64,000 nt of DNA from an uncultured Collinsella sp. Its GTDB lineage: Bacteria; Actinomycetota; Coriobacteriia; Coriobacteriales; Coriobacteriaceae. The position numbers were made by a program, and so were the translations under genes. How positions within the stretch are numbered: position 1 is the stretch's first letter; each line of letters opens with the position of its first letter. The stretch lies in NCBI GenBank assembly GCA_934675795.1, contig CAKURW010000002.1:1-64000 (forward strand), read 5' to 3'. The notes below the pieces were generated by a model. The model saw only the letters and a program-made list of their open reading frames with translations. It did no database searches and was not told the DNA's origin. Shown one piece after another: positions 17,201-24,861 of this stretch.

Positions 17201-17786
17201 GGTCGGTTCTTACTTGAAAGAGCGCCTTAATATTGCCGTATGCGGGGTCGTTGTTGTTGCCCCAGGTTTTGCCCACCCAATCGTAGGCGAGCGAGCCGTA
17301 CAGCTGTGTGGCGATATCCATCGTGAACAGCAGCGTGCAATGGTGGCGAAGGAGCTTAGTGTTTCTTGGATCGGTTCCCGAACCGGCACTCATACTCTTG
17401 TACTGATTCCACTTCCCCTCCATCTCGTCGAGGTAGCGGTTTGCCTGCTTGGCGCCCGACTCGCGCGGCGATTTCTTCCAGTACTCCGGATCCGGATTGC
17501 CTGAATCGTTCATGTAGCCGACCGGTTTGTATCCTCCGCCAAACAGCACGTACCCGGCAAAAGAGAAATCGAACAAAATGGGGAATGAGGGCATCCAGCA
17601 CGTGAACTTATTGCCGCCGATGCCGGGAAACGCCGCCGGGAAATCAAACGGAGTGATCTCTTGGTCCATGGTAGTGGGGACGATAGTGGTCGATCCGGAT
17701 TCCGCCTTTGCCGCCGGCGCGGTGACAACGGTCATGGGGGAGGAGAGCGTGTAGGTTTTGCCCTGATAGTCGAGGACAAAGCGCAA
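14214..17786 (-). CDS. Large cell-surface protein, main part (downstream of a frameshift)
   Basis: A frame of 1190 codons without a good start of its own: the first possible start is TTG 17786, and the frame continues upstream into sequence that fits the end of the preceding frame. The body is rich in beta-strands with no named domain; the C-terminus has a Gly/Ser linker (about 1105-1140), then LVGTGD, a hydrophobic span and a short charged tail. This resembles a sortase sorting signal with LVGTG replacing LPxTG. It is probably one gene with 17732-18580, giving about 1450 aa. The LuxR regulator gene lies just upstream. Adhesion or structural roles are guesses. Confidence 0.65.
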   Translation of the reverse strand: MRFVLDYQGKTYTLSSPMTVVTAPAAKAESGSTTIVPTTMDQEITPFDFPAAFPGIGGNKFTCWMPSFPILFDFSFAGYVLFGGGYKPVGYMNDSGNPDPEYWKKSPRESGAKQANRYLDEMEGKWNQYKSMSAGSGTDPRNTKLLRHHCTLLFTMDIATQLYGSLAYDWVGKTWGNNNDPAYGNIKALFQVRTDLNWTEQFTLGPVPFFLNVNPWVLAKLALAVGAHTHGSGAAFFKNISLDFSNTSGSFTIQIGLAVTFGAGVAGVASSAVRGAASLTLFIGYEKADGHQLPRLRVGADVDVDVILQFVMFKWTTKAWSGSWPTLLDSWNMSVNNGNQYVLQRSELALGGDMPYTLDARFGTPSNIEAGGVPQFIASATIVTNAELLARAEVKATAVNVASVVRDWDQAVTRIELEADAESDDTGQIEHFVHTLIENGENAAPMYEYTYIGQATNAVADPNANSAGVSEDERGGIKPSSDNVLFTGVLSEAHMKLAMIAGVECLFRIASVRYGDNGRSRLVVHTKANGTWSAPTPVDFPLGFGEGDVERDGIYDYDFDVVEYTDGGGNQDAYVLLVSGERPAGDNTLFDAASTSGILSVVRLRISNSEVRVISHTSWRSISRGRLQEDGYHCLQCPRITVGKTLVDGRLSGAYLHRRGSTAEKALGSEAEVALECFALWSDVSGDSLTFRQVLRFPQAPSSIELGEPENINGKMMVPVAYETANGCGCASYAVIGQSIAGWGVMPPDAAVPRAVPWPQHTGFLATVNEQLQHITWTRDASAFATQPVGAAGCGPASFSVSNNGRCVLYVENTDGKVGQTYDEEGNPVAVMGKHFRIFASTLAGDLFTEPFVMCELDHPVDQITTFLTSGGMLSALATHIVSAEKSEAELHGIEVPLVACATPTGAVATSGAVVPGAAGESFMVTVRNDGNTLLTAGTIDLYREGSSQPFSSASIGFGVNARMASIYDPELAEDASANDMAHVKYALETLGARFATHPLVADNGNAVLAPGCTAQFRMGFAIPESWSDEVGKRVTLYAKARDLVALDPVTLEEIRPGANSALGAVLHELHIPDAACERSKVQVGVCDSADTTGLHDAPMTVDGDSGTSGGGSGGSSSGGGSGSGSGKDHGNNKSSGKAGALVGTGDSNIPLTAAAAALAAAGAGLVAYSARRTALEKDTADEVNSDKPH

Positions 17787-18580
17787 TTTGCACCCTTCTT
17801 CCAGAAGGCCCGATGCCGCGTCGAGAAACTTGTCTTCGAGTGTGAACGTCGCCAGATTATCTGCGCCCGATGCGTGGCCTTGACTTGGCCAATCTGCGTG
17901 ACGGTTTCGGGCGAGCTACCCGTGACGGGCATTACCTTGTTGATGTGCAACGTTGCCTGTCCACCCTGTGGCAGATGCGCCTGCACGGTAAAAGCGTGCG
18001 TGTCGGGCTGGTCGTTTGCCGTGTCGTCCTTCGGCAGTGCCATAAACGTGGCGTCGGCGTACTGGATGTCCCATTCGTCGAATGTGAGCTGTCGAAAGTA
18101 CGGCTCGCCATCGGAGAGCGGACGTGTGGGTGCGGTAATGGCGGTGCCGCCTTGGACACGTGCGAGGGGAATCTCGACATCGCGGTAGCCTTTCATGCTG
18201 ATGGAGATACCGCCGTTAAAGTCGTACGCGTCGAGAAGCGTTGCCTCGTCCACGTAGCCTTCCGAAAGCGGCGCGATCTCAAAGATGGCCGTGCCTTCGT
18301 CATCGGTCGTGGCGGTGAGCTGCTTGCCTGCGGTATAGCGCGATGTGAGCGTGACCTGGGCACCCGTAATGGGCGTATTCTTGTTGGCGACGTCGACCAC
18401 GACCACACCAAACATGGTACGCGAGAGAACGAGCACCCTGAAGGGGTCTTTTTCGTCGGCATAGGCCTCGGTGGGCGCGAACGGCAATATAAAGGCGTTT
18501 GCGCTTCCTGGCACGCGCGGCAACATAATGCTTGCCAGCGAGGACGCTCCGGCAACAAGTAACGAACGGCGATCAAGCAT
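17732..18580 (-). CDS. Large cell-surface protein, N-terminal part with signal peptide
   Basis: Starts at ATG 18580 behind GGGAG, encoding MLDRRSLLVAGASSLASIML, a signal peptide with a twin-arginine-like start, then a likely cleavage after EAYA. A carboxypeptidase-like/Cna-B-type beta fold follows (VVVVDVANKNTPITGAQVTLTS, later DDEGTAIFEIAPL). Sensible sequence ends near residue 233 (about 17881): after VTQIGQVK the frame gives a basic, low-complexity tail, whereas the other frame gives HASGADNLATFTLEDKFLDA, continuing into the 1190-codon part. A one-base loss between about 17871 and 17905 explains this. Confidence 0.7.
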   Translation of the reverse strand: MLDRRSLLVAGASSLASIMLPRVPGSANAFILPFAPTEAYADEKDPFRVLVLSRTMFGVVVVDVANKNTPITGAQVTLTSRYTAGKQLTATTDDEGTAIFEIAPLSEGYVDEATLLDAYDFNGGISISMKGYRDVEIPLARVQGGTAITAPTRPLSDGEPYFRQLTFDEWDIQYADATFMALPKDDTANDQPDTHAFTVQAHLPQGGQATLHINKVMPVTGSSPETVTQIGQVKATHRAQIIWRRSHSKTSFSTRHRAFWKKGANCALSSTIRAKPTRSPPP

Positions 18581-18735
18581 CTTTGGCTCCCATCCCGCAG
18601 GTATCGGTGGAAATAATCCAATTTTGCGAGAAGGTGCCCCGTGGCGGTAGTGCCGTTCAAGGGTCAAAATGTCCAAATTAATCGAGCGAAGCGCCGGGTT
18701 CCGGAACGCGTTCGATGCGCTTGGCAGCCCGGTCG

Positions 18736-19740
18736 CTAACGCAACATATGGGCGACCAGCTCGGCGCGGGTTCCGATACCAAGCTTGGCATACACTCCTG
18801 ATAGGCGGTTTTTAACGGTGCCCGGCGATACTTCCATGTGGCGTGCGATTTCGGCGTTGGTCCATCCGCGGCAGGCGAGCATGGCCATGGTGAACTCCGT
18901 GGTCGTTAAATCGTCGGCCACGTCCTCGCCCGAATCGGGGTTGTGGATGCGCCGCCAGCCGTAGCTGAAGCGGTACGTGATCTCGATGATGCGCGCGAAG
19001 TCGTCAGGGTATTGCGTTTTTAGGCATGCCTCGATGAGTCCCTGCAAAAGGCCGTGGTGCTCGCCAATGAGCTCGATAAGGCCGTCGGGACGCGCAATGT
19101 TCCAAGCGGCTCCGAAGTGCGTTTTTGCGGCGTCGATGTCCCTGAGGCTCATGCAGGCCATGGAAGCCGACAGGTGCAGGAACAGCTCCGAGATGGGATA
19201 ACTTCCCTGTTTCATGATCAGGGCATTTTCCGCCATGCCTAGGCTGCGGCCGTATTCGCCACGCAGATACAAGGCGTGCGCCATCACGTAGCTGGCGAAC
19301 AGGCGCAGGCCTTCGGGCAGATGCGCCGCAAGCGGATAAAACTCTTCGGCGGAATGCGGGGAAGGCAAGTGCAGCAGGACGCTCGCGGCGGAGGCGAATA
19401 GGATATGCGTGGCGTGGACGGCGGGCGATTCCTCGTCAGTTGGCGTATCGAGGATGCCCGCAAGGCAGCGGCGGGCATCGGCGATACGATTGAGCGACAG
19501 ACTGGCATATCCGCAGATAAGGCATGCGGAATAACGCAGTGCGGGGTCGGTGGCGTCAAGATAGGGGCGTGCTGTCTCGGCGGCGGGTGTGGCCTGTCCG
19601 CGAAAGTACAGCGCTTCTGCCGTGGCGATGGTGCGCGAATCGGGGTCGGAAATGCCTGCAACCGCAGCGTCAATCTGCCCCGGCACAAAGGCAGTGCACA
19701 TCAACGGCATGGGAATGCGCGGGTAGCCATCGCAGTCCAT
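18736..19740 (-). CDS. LuxR-family transcriptional regulator
   Basis: A 334-residue regulator. The C-terminal helix-turn-helix is clear: LTTTEFTMAMLACRGWTNAEIARHMEVSPGTVKNRL, followed by YAKLGIGTRAELV (about 270-334). The N-terminal 260 residues are helical and TPR-like (DPALRYSACLICGYASLSLNRIADARRC), as in MalT/LAL-type regulators without the ATPase. ATG 19740 follows a GGGAGATGGAAG site; longer frames upstream lack one. It lies upstream of the surface-protein gene on the same strand with 155 bases between, so it may control it. The signal is unknown. Confidence 0.8.
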   Translation of the reverse strand: MDCDGYPRIPMPLMCTAFVPGQIDAAVAGISDPDSRTIATAEALYFRGQATPAAETARPYLDATDPALRYSACLICGYASLSLNRIADARRCLAGILDTPTDEESPAVHATHILFASAASVLLHLPSPHSAEEFYPLAAHLPEGLRLFASYVMAHALYLRGEYGRSLGMAENALIMKQGSYPISELFLHLSASMACMSLRDIDAAKTHFGAAWNIARPDGLIELIGEHHGLLQGLIEACLKTQYPDDFARIIEITYRFSYGWRRIHNPDSGEDVADDLTTTEFTMAMLACRGWTNAEIARHMEVSPGTVKNRLSGVYAKLGIGTRAELVAHMLR

Positions 19741-19883
19741 CTTCCATCTCCCATCAGGTGGCAACATTAGCAGCAATTGTACCCCTGCTGCTCGGGACTG
19801 GAATTTGTGAGTATCGCCTACGATTATGCCGAACGTATAAAGGAAGAGTCTATTGTCGATGCTCCCAAGGTGGCTACCGAAGC

Positions 19884-20156
19884 CTAGCTGACCTCGACAT
19901 TCGGAAAAATTGCCACCCCTGTAAAAAGCTCTGCCGCAGCGATGGGAAACGCATCTTCTGGGCATTCCGTCGTCTCCAGCCAGCGCTGGACTGCTGCTGT
20001 CGCCTGCGCGTTGGCGAGCGGGGCGTGGGGACCGTCCGGCGACCAGCGGTGACGGGCGAGCCCTGCCGCGTGCGTGGGCCTCCATCGGCGTAGACCCATG
20101 ACCCGCATGGCATCGGAGAAGTCCACCATGGCGTCCAGGACCTTACCGTCCGGCAC
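19884..20156 (-). CDS. Unassigned small protein or remnant
   Basis: A 90-residue frame (start GKVLDAMVDFSDAMRV, end GVAIFPNVEVS) whose coding-like sequence extends upstream to about 20240 without a start (PFDLGFKRAARLDVPDG). No ribosome site is seen and no family is recognised. It may be the C-terminal remainder of a longer lost gene. Included because amino-acid composition in this frame is protein-like over about 110 codons. Confidence 0.25.
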   Translation of the reverse strand: MPDGKVLDAMVDFSDAMRVMGLRRWRPTHAAGLARHRWSPDGPHAPLANAQATAAVQRWLETTECPEDAFPIAAAELFTGVAIFPNVEVS

Positions 20157-20332
20157 GTCCAGCCTAGCGGCTCTCTTGAACCCGAGGTCGAAGGGGGAGC
20201 GTTGTACAAGGCATATGGGGCCGAGTGGAAGTGGATCAAAAGAGCGTTACTTGACGTTTCATGCATAATGCCAACCGCCCCGCGACATCACGTTCGCAGC
20301 GCGCAGGGGCCGGAGAATCTTCGCTATGAGAG

Positions 20333-20361
20333 TTGACGTCTAATACCTTGCATCGTATAGT
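20333..20361 (+). promoter_or_regulatory. Near-consensus promoter of the PadR operon
   Basis: TTGACG (20333-20338) and TATAGT (20356-20361) are exactly 17 bases apart. The following TATAG/CATAGTATA repeats (20356-20380) form a dyad of the ATAC/GTAT kind bound by PadR repressors, so the operon is probably autoregulated. Confidence 0.65.
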
Positions 20362-20398
20362 GTGTATAGCATAGTATATGACGAGAGGAGGTGTGCGG

Positions 20399-20719
20399 AT
20401 GGAGGCACAGATGAAGCGCGGCTTCCTGGAGGCCTGCGTGCTCGCGGCCATCTCCGGCGAGGAGTCCTACGGCTACCAGATCGTGAAGGACGTACCGGCG
20501 AGCATGGGGCTCACGGAGTCGACGCTCTACCCGCTACTCAAGCGCCTGGAGAAGGCCGGGTGCATCACGGCGCGCTCTGCCGAGCACAACGGGCGGCTGC
20601 GCCGGTACTACCGCATCACGGACGACGGGCGAGCGCGCATCGAGGAGTTCCTGGCCGAGTGGCCGTCCGTACGGGAGATTTACGCATACGTTGAGGGGGC
20701 GCACCATGACGCGCGATGA
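20399..20719 (+). CDS. PadR-family transcriptional regulator
   Basis: A 106-residue winged-helix protein with the PadR signature: MKRGFLEACVLAAI, SYGYQIVKDV, TESTLYPLLKRLEKAGCI and RRYYRITDDG. PadR proteins repress their own operon and release DNA on a small-molecule or stress cue. ATG 20399 has AGGAGG 8 bases upstream, better than the upstream ATG 20378. It overlaps the next gene by 14 bases. PadR-DUF1700-DUF4097 operons are a common envelope-stress arrangement in Gram-positives. Confidence 0.9.
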   Translation: MEAQMKRGFLEACVLAAISGEESYGYQIVKDVPASMGLTESTLYPLLKRLEKAGCITARSAEHNGRLRRYYRITDDGRARIEEFLAEWPSVREIYAYVEGAHHDAR

Positions 20720-21329
20720 GTTTCTGGGCCGGTTGGGCGAGCTGCTCGCCTGCCTGCCGGCCGAGCAGGTGGAGGAGACCAAGGCGTTCTATGCGGAGGC
20801 CATCGCTGACCGCATGGAGGACGGTATGAGCGAGGAGGAGGCCGTGGCCGCCATGGGCACACCCGGCGAGGTGGCGGAAGCCACGCTCGACGACCTGCCC
20901 GCCGTGCCGCGCGCGATCGCGAGGACGCGCCGGCGCAGCACCACGCTGCTGTGGGTGCTGACCATCGTGGGCTCCCCGGTGTGGGTGCCGCTGCTCGCCG
21001 CCTTCGCCGCCGTGGCCGTCACGGTCTATATCTGCATCTGGCTGCTGGCACTCTGCGTGTGGATCGTCGCGGCGGCACTCGGGGGCGTGGGCGTAGTTGA
21101 GCTCCTGCTTGCCGTAAGCGGCGTCACCATCGGCCACTTCCCGTACGCCCTCGCCTCGGCGGGCGTGGGGCTCGGCCTCGTCGGCGTGGCGCTCTTCGTT
21201 GGTGCTGGCGCTTGGGCCGCCTCAAAACAAATTGCGCGCCTTTCGGCGCTCTGGGCGAGGAAGGCCGCCTCGCCCTTCTGGAAGGGCAAGGGCGAGAAGG
21301 GCGGCGCTGCCGCGCATCTCGCGGCGTAG
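20706..21329 (+). CDS. DUF1700 (HAAS-type) membrane protein
   Basis: A 207-residue protein. The N-terminal 60 residues form the DUF1700/HAAS helical domain (RDEFLGRLGELLACLPAEQVEETKAFY, then DGMSEEEAVAAMGTPGEVA). Several membrane segments follow between about 80 and 175, then a basic C-terminal tail. These proteins pair with PadR regulators, but the biochemical role is unsettled. A GAGGGGG site precedes ATG 20706. Middle gene of the operon. Confidence 0.85.
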   Translation: MTRDEFLGRLGELLACLPAEQVEETKAFYAEAIADRMEDGMSEEEAVAAMGTPGEVAEATLDDLPAVPRAIARTRRRSTTLLWVLTIVGSPVWVPLLAAFAAVAVTVYICIWLLALCVWIVAAALGGVGVVELLLAVSGVTIGHFPYALASAGVGLGLVGVALFVGAGAWAASKQIARLSALWARKAASPFWKGKGEKGGAAAHLAA

Positions 21330-21344
21330 AAAGGAGTGAGTACC

Positions 21345-21599
21345 ATGACCAGCGCGAAGAAGATCTACCTCGCCGTGGCGGGCGGGCTCGTTGCCGCGGG
21401 TGTTGTCCTCGCGGGCATTGGCTTTATCGCTTCGGGCTTCGACCCGGCCGTGTTCACAACCCAAATCGACACGCGCGACAGCACCATCGTGCTCGGCGGC
21501 GTCGAGGTGGACGACCCGATGGGCCTCCCCCTCATCGAGCAGCTCGCCAATCTGGGCGAGATCGACACCTCCGGCGTCGCGGATCCCGCCGCGCCCTAG
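21345..21599 (+). CDS. Short membrane-anchored protein, probably shortened DUF4097 partner
   Basis: An 84-residue protein with one N-terminal membrane segment (KIYLAVAGGLVAAGVVLAGIG) and an outside domain of only about 55 residues (GFDPAVFTTQID, then GGVEVDDPM). In similar operons the third gene encodes a longer beta-helical DUF4097 protein starting the same way, so this copy may be truncated. AAAGGAG lies 8 bases before ATG 21345. It follows DUF1700 by 15 bases. Confidence 0.6.
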   Translation: MTSAKKIYLAVAGGLVAAGVVLAGIGFIASGFDPAVFTTQIDTRDSTIVLGGVEVDDPMGLPLIEQLANLGEIDTSGVADPAAP

Positions 21600-21759
21600 G
21601 CGCAGCGAGCCCGGGCGCTCTGCCCGCCAAGCTGCGTAAGCCGGCGAAACCCGAACCTCAACCTCTACGCAACTGGCCCCAAGCCTGCGCCGATTCGCTC
21701 TCGGCGCCGCGCGGGGGCCCGTGACGCATGCCCAAAAGGTATGAGGAGAAAGGAACGCG

Positions 21760-21855
21760 ATGACGACAACCACGCCCTTCCGCCTTCATGGGGCCACGCA
21801 GGACCGGAAGCGACTGGGCCGTGCGGTGGGGCTGTGCTTGGATTGGCTACACTGA
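21760..21855 (+). pseudogene. Possible PspC-domain remnant
   Basis: An ATG with AAAGGAACGCG upstream opens a 31-codon frame, RLHGATQDRKRLGRAVGLC. It resembles the start of PspC domains (RSxxDRxIAGVCGGLA), which often accompany PadR/DUF1700 operons. It ends early at TGA and the typical GVCGGLA motif is degraded. Confidence 0.25.
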
Positions 21856-22011
21856 TATGGACAGTTCCGTGAGGGGCGCGAGAGACGGGACTCTGGGGAG
21901 ATCTTCGAGGAGGAGTGTCTCGACTGGAAGCGCGGGTTCAGTGGAGCAGGAACCTAATCTCTATCTCTCCTGCTTTTTTGATTTGTTGAGAAGCCGGCAT
22001 TTGGGGGCATT

Positions 22012-22695
22012 TTGGATAGCGAACAGTTCAAACAAGAAGCTGAGAAAATAGAACAAAGCCTGAGTGCCTTGAGAGTCGCCGAGCGCAATGCAGTGATTCC
22101 CTTCATGAACGGCGACTTTACCCAATGGGATCTATATCTGGCATCCTCCTCTGAGTATGCGATGAGACTGATAGACGGATTCATCTCCATGCTCGAGTCG
22201 AGGAATCTTGTTTGCGTCGCCCAGCTTCTCCGCGCACAGGTTGGAGTCTGCCTGCGGACATTCGCATTATTCGCCGCCGAAGACCAGGATGACTTTCTCA
22301 AGCAGGTGTTTCAAGGTGTGCCTGTGAACAAGCTGAAAGATTTCTCGGGTGAGAAGATGTCCGATGGAAGACTTCAAGACTTACTCGAGAAATTCGATCC
22401 AAAGGTAAAAGATGTATACAAGGTGACGTCTGGATTCGTCCACTTCTCCATTGATGTTCTGCCGAGCATGGGTGTGCCTGGGGAGGGCTATGAGGTCGAG
22501 TTTAATTTTGGAGCCGAGCCCAACGAGAGAAACAATGCGCCTCTCGTGGAATGCGGCAAGGCGTTCTGCCACTATGTCGACCTGCATCTCCAGATGCTCC
22601 ATAAGGTGATTGCTTCGGATGAATGGTATGCCGATCGATTCCGTATCGATTCCGATGGTCCTGCAGACGAGGCCTCGAAAAGCGAGAAGGTGTAG
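22012..22695 (+). CDS. Hypothetical helical protein, low GC
   Basis: A 227-residue, mostly helical soluble protein with no family I recognise. It has long amphipathic segments (EQFKQEAEKIEQSLSALRVAERN, and the C-terminal ECGKAFCHYVDLHLQMLHKVI) and a central SGFVHFSIDVLPSMG. The overall pattern with conserved-looking His near FVHFS recalls HEPN/DUF5677-type proteins, but this is only a suggestion. The start is TTG 22012 with a poor site (GGGGGC); an internal ATG at 22107 is an alternative. GC is clearly lower than in neighbours, a sign of recent acquisition. It stands alone in a remnant-rich segment. Confidence 0.55.
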   Translation: MDSEQFKQEAEKIEQSLSALRVAERNAVIPFMNGDFTQWDLYLASSSEYAMRLIDGFISMLESRNLVCVAQLLRAQVGVCLRTFALFAAEDQDDFLKQVFQGVPVNKLKDFSGEKMSDGRLQDLLEKFDPKVKDVYKVTSGFVHFSIDVLPSMGVPGEGYEVEFNFGAEPNERNNAPLVECGKAFCHYVDLHLQMLHKVIASDEWYADRFRIDSDGPADEASKSEKV

Positions 22696-22959
22696 GTCGA
22701 ACGCATTGACGCTGCCTTGACAGCATCCCGATATGATAACGAATGGGAGGTTCCCTGCGAAATGTGCGCCTCTGTATATTCTCGCTAGGACGCCCTCGAC
22801 CGATAAGGCATCGTTGAGTTCAATTTGAGTTCAGCTCGGGTGCCTGAAATCGCCCAACTCTGATAAAAGGGGAGACGACGGTACACCACGTAGACGAGAG
22901 GCTATGGAAGTGCACGATTTGATTATATTGGCGCGCTAAACCGCCCCGCTGCCCAACTT

Positions 22960-23175
22960 GAACTCCGCTCACGCGTGTATGGGGCTGCGAGAGGTAACGG
23001 CCTGCGGCCTCCTTTGTGTGCTCGATGATATCTTCGAGCATGCCGGGCATGGCGGAGACATTCGCTGCAATCCAGCCGTGTTCAAGCGCCGTTTCGGATA
23101 GGAGCGAGAGGGGGCTGTCTTGCCCGTTTCCCTTGCACCCGTAAAGATGGTTGACAGTTTGGGGTCTCCCGGGTC
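22960..23175 (-). pseudogene. Decayed AAA ATPase (second copy of the family at 5771)
   Basis: On the minus strand IFTGARETGKTA (Walker A GARETGKT) appears in one frame and, after a frameshift, LLSETALEHGWIAANVSAMPG plus MLEDIIEHTKEAAGRYLSQPH in another. The latter matches residues following the deletion in the 5771-6659 gene almost exactly. The sequence stops after VSGVQVG. Thus the two loci keep complementary pieces of the same ATPase type. Confidence 0.55.
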
Positions 23176-23221
23176 TTTAGCTTTTACCGTGCTAGATGCC
23201 TCATGGAAACTGTTGGACTTT

Positions 23222-23275
23222 AATCAGACAGACCCAGCATGTCGTTTTCCTCCATGAGGACATCGGCTAAAACCG
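23222..23275 (-). pseudogene. Remnant of a topoisomerase A C-terminus
   Basis: A short frame ends ADVLMEENDMLGLSD-stop. The complete topoisomerase A gene at 6863 ends [19 protein letters not shown], and the DNA is similar over about 45 bases. As at 6.8 kb, an AAA ATPase of the same family lies directly behind it. Confidence 0.45.
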
Positions 23276-23280
23276 CAACA

Positions 23281-23721
23281 CCTATGCTTGTTTAAGCAAA
23301 CTTCCTGATAGTCGTGGAGCTGCTGTAGCCCGACATGCAGGACATCGCTCGGCTTAAACACCGGATGCCGCATCCGCGAAACGAGTTGCGGTGCACCCTG
23401 TTCCAAAAGGTTGCCAAGTACCATGGCGTGAGCGTTGGGGTAGCCATCATTCAGCGTGGATACATCCGGATGCGCATAGATCCAGACGATTCCAACGTTC
23501 TCGTATTTCCCGTGCAGGTAATCGAAGAGGGCAAGCGACGCCATACAGTTGCCGCCGACGGTCACGACTCTGTCGGGGTTTTCTGCCGTAAGCTTCCTCT
23601 GCGCATCCTGAATTCCCGCCAGGACTTCGTCCTCGGCGCAGATGCGAACTGCCTCCCATTTCTCATGTCCAAGTTTTGGGACGCGTTTCGCAATGCCGAG
23701 TGGGACCCCTGGACAGTCGGA
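23281..23721 (-). pseudogene. Arginase-family (ureohydrolase) fragment
   Basis: An open frame of about 145 codons starts just behind the stop of the kinase gene, with no start codon: GVPLGIAKRVPKL, then VVTVGGNCMASLALFDYLHG, VGIVWIYAHPDVST and NAHAMVLGNLL. These match the metal-site regions of ureohydrolases (GGDC/HS, WIDxHPD, NAHAH). The key Asp of GGD is Asn and the Asp of WID is Tyr, so metal binding is spoiled. N- and C-termini are missing. Confidence 0.55.
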
Positions 23722-24861
23722 TCACGTGGTGGCCCCCTTTGAGAGGGTCACGAGCATGGTGGTCCCGTTCTCGGAACTTGCTTCGACCTCTACCGTGCCG
23801 CCGTGTAGGGCTGCAATCTCCCAAACAAGCGCTAGCCCGAGTCCTGCGCCGCCGTATGCCCTGCTGCGGGATTTATCCAGGCGAAAGAACGGTTGGAAGA
23901 TGCTCTCACGGTACTGCTTGGGTATTCCCGGGCCCTGGTCCTCGACTCGCAGGAACACGTGGCTGTCGTTGTCGCAGATGGAGACGTTGACAGTCGAGCC
24001 GGGGTGGCTGTAACGGATGGCATTTTCGACCAGGTTAAACACCAGCCGATAGAGGAGCGTGTCGCTCCCGATTACTAAAGCGTCTCCAGCACAATTGAGG
24101 GCTATGCCCTTATTTTCGGCAAGTGGCGCAAGGTCGGTGAGGACCTCTTCGGACAAGGGGCCAAGTTCCACATCGTCCTCGCAAGGAACGCTGCGGAGCT
24201 CACTCATCTCGAGCAATACCTTGGCCATTCGAGACATGCGCTCGGTTTGTTCTTGTAGCAGGCCGAGCAGCTCGGCCGTTTCGGGTTGCAAACCGGGGTG
24301 CTCGGAGATGAATAGTTCAATCTGTGCTTGCATAAGGGCGAGCGGGGTGCGCAGCTCGTGTGCGGCGTTGCCGGTAAACTGACGCTGTGCAGAGAACCCT
24401 TCGCCAAGACGGGCAATCATGTCGTTGAAAGAGGCGCTGCATCGTTGTAGCTCGGTGGGCACATCTTCACTGAGTCTGATTTCGCTTAGGTTGTCAGGCT
24501 GTACGCGCTCAACCTGGGCGGCAAAAGCTCGTAGCGGTTTGAGCGCACGGCCGCTCGCAAAGTATGCCAGCGCGCCGCCAAGGAGTGTGACTCCGGCCGT
24601 GATGCACCAGGTTGTCGTGCCAAAAGACTCCTGCGCGTCGTTTACGACGATCGTGACCTTGTCATTGGGGGTCGCCTTCGTTGGGTCGAACGCCTGGGGT
24701 GAATCTTCGCCGGTTGCGTTAAAGGCCGAGATGTTACTGCCGATGGCATCCATGTAGCGCATGCCCGTATAGCCGACCAGGCAGTTCGTCAGCACGCATG
24801 CTGCGCACGTGAGCAGCGCCGTCATAATCGTTATGCGCCATTGCAGCGAAAGCCCTTTCAT
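23722..24861 (-). CDS. Sensor histidine kinase
   Basis: A 379-residue membrane kinase: membrane segment about 11-33, an extracytoplasmic loop of about 50 residues, second membrane segment about 85-105, HAMP-like linker, HisKA with GNAAHELRTPLALMQAQI (His near 170), then the ATP lid motifs NLVENAIRYS, VEDQGPGIP and GAGLGLAL. It phosphorylates the response regulator encoded just upstream, whose TGA overlaps its ATG by 4 bases. The divergent redox operon is its likely target; the small loop may sense redox or envelope state. Confidence 0.9.
   Translation of the reverse strand: MKGLSLQWRITIMTALLTCAACVLTNCLVGYTGMRYMDAIGSNISAFNATGEDSPQAFDPTKATPNDKVTIVVNDAQESFGTTTWCITAGVTLLGGALAYFASGRALKPLRAFAAQVERVQPDNLSEIRLSEDVPTELQRCSASFNDMIARLGEGFSAQRQFTGNAAHELRTPLALMQAQIELFISEHPGLQPETAELLGLLQEQTERMSRMAKVLLEMSELRSVPCEDDVELGPLSEEVLTDLAPLAENKGIALNCAGDALVIGSDTLLYRLVFNLVENAIRYSHPGSTVNVSICDNDSHVFLRVEDQGPGIPKQYRESIFQPFFRLDKSRSRAYGGAGLGLALVWEIAALHGGTVEVEASSENGTTMLVTLSKGATT

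Noticed and set aside
17860-17910. Programmed ribosomal frameshift in the surface protein
   Set aside because: No heptameric slippery run or downstream pseudoknot is seen; a one-base loss is simpler.
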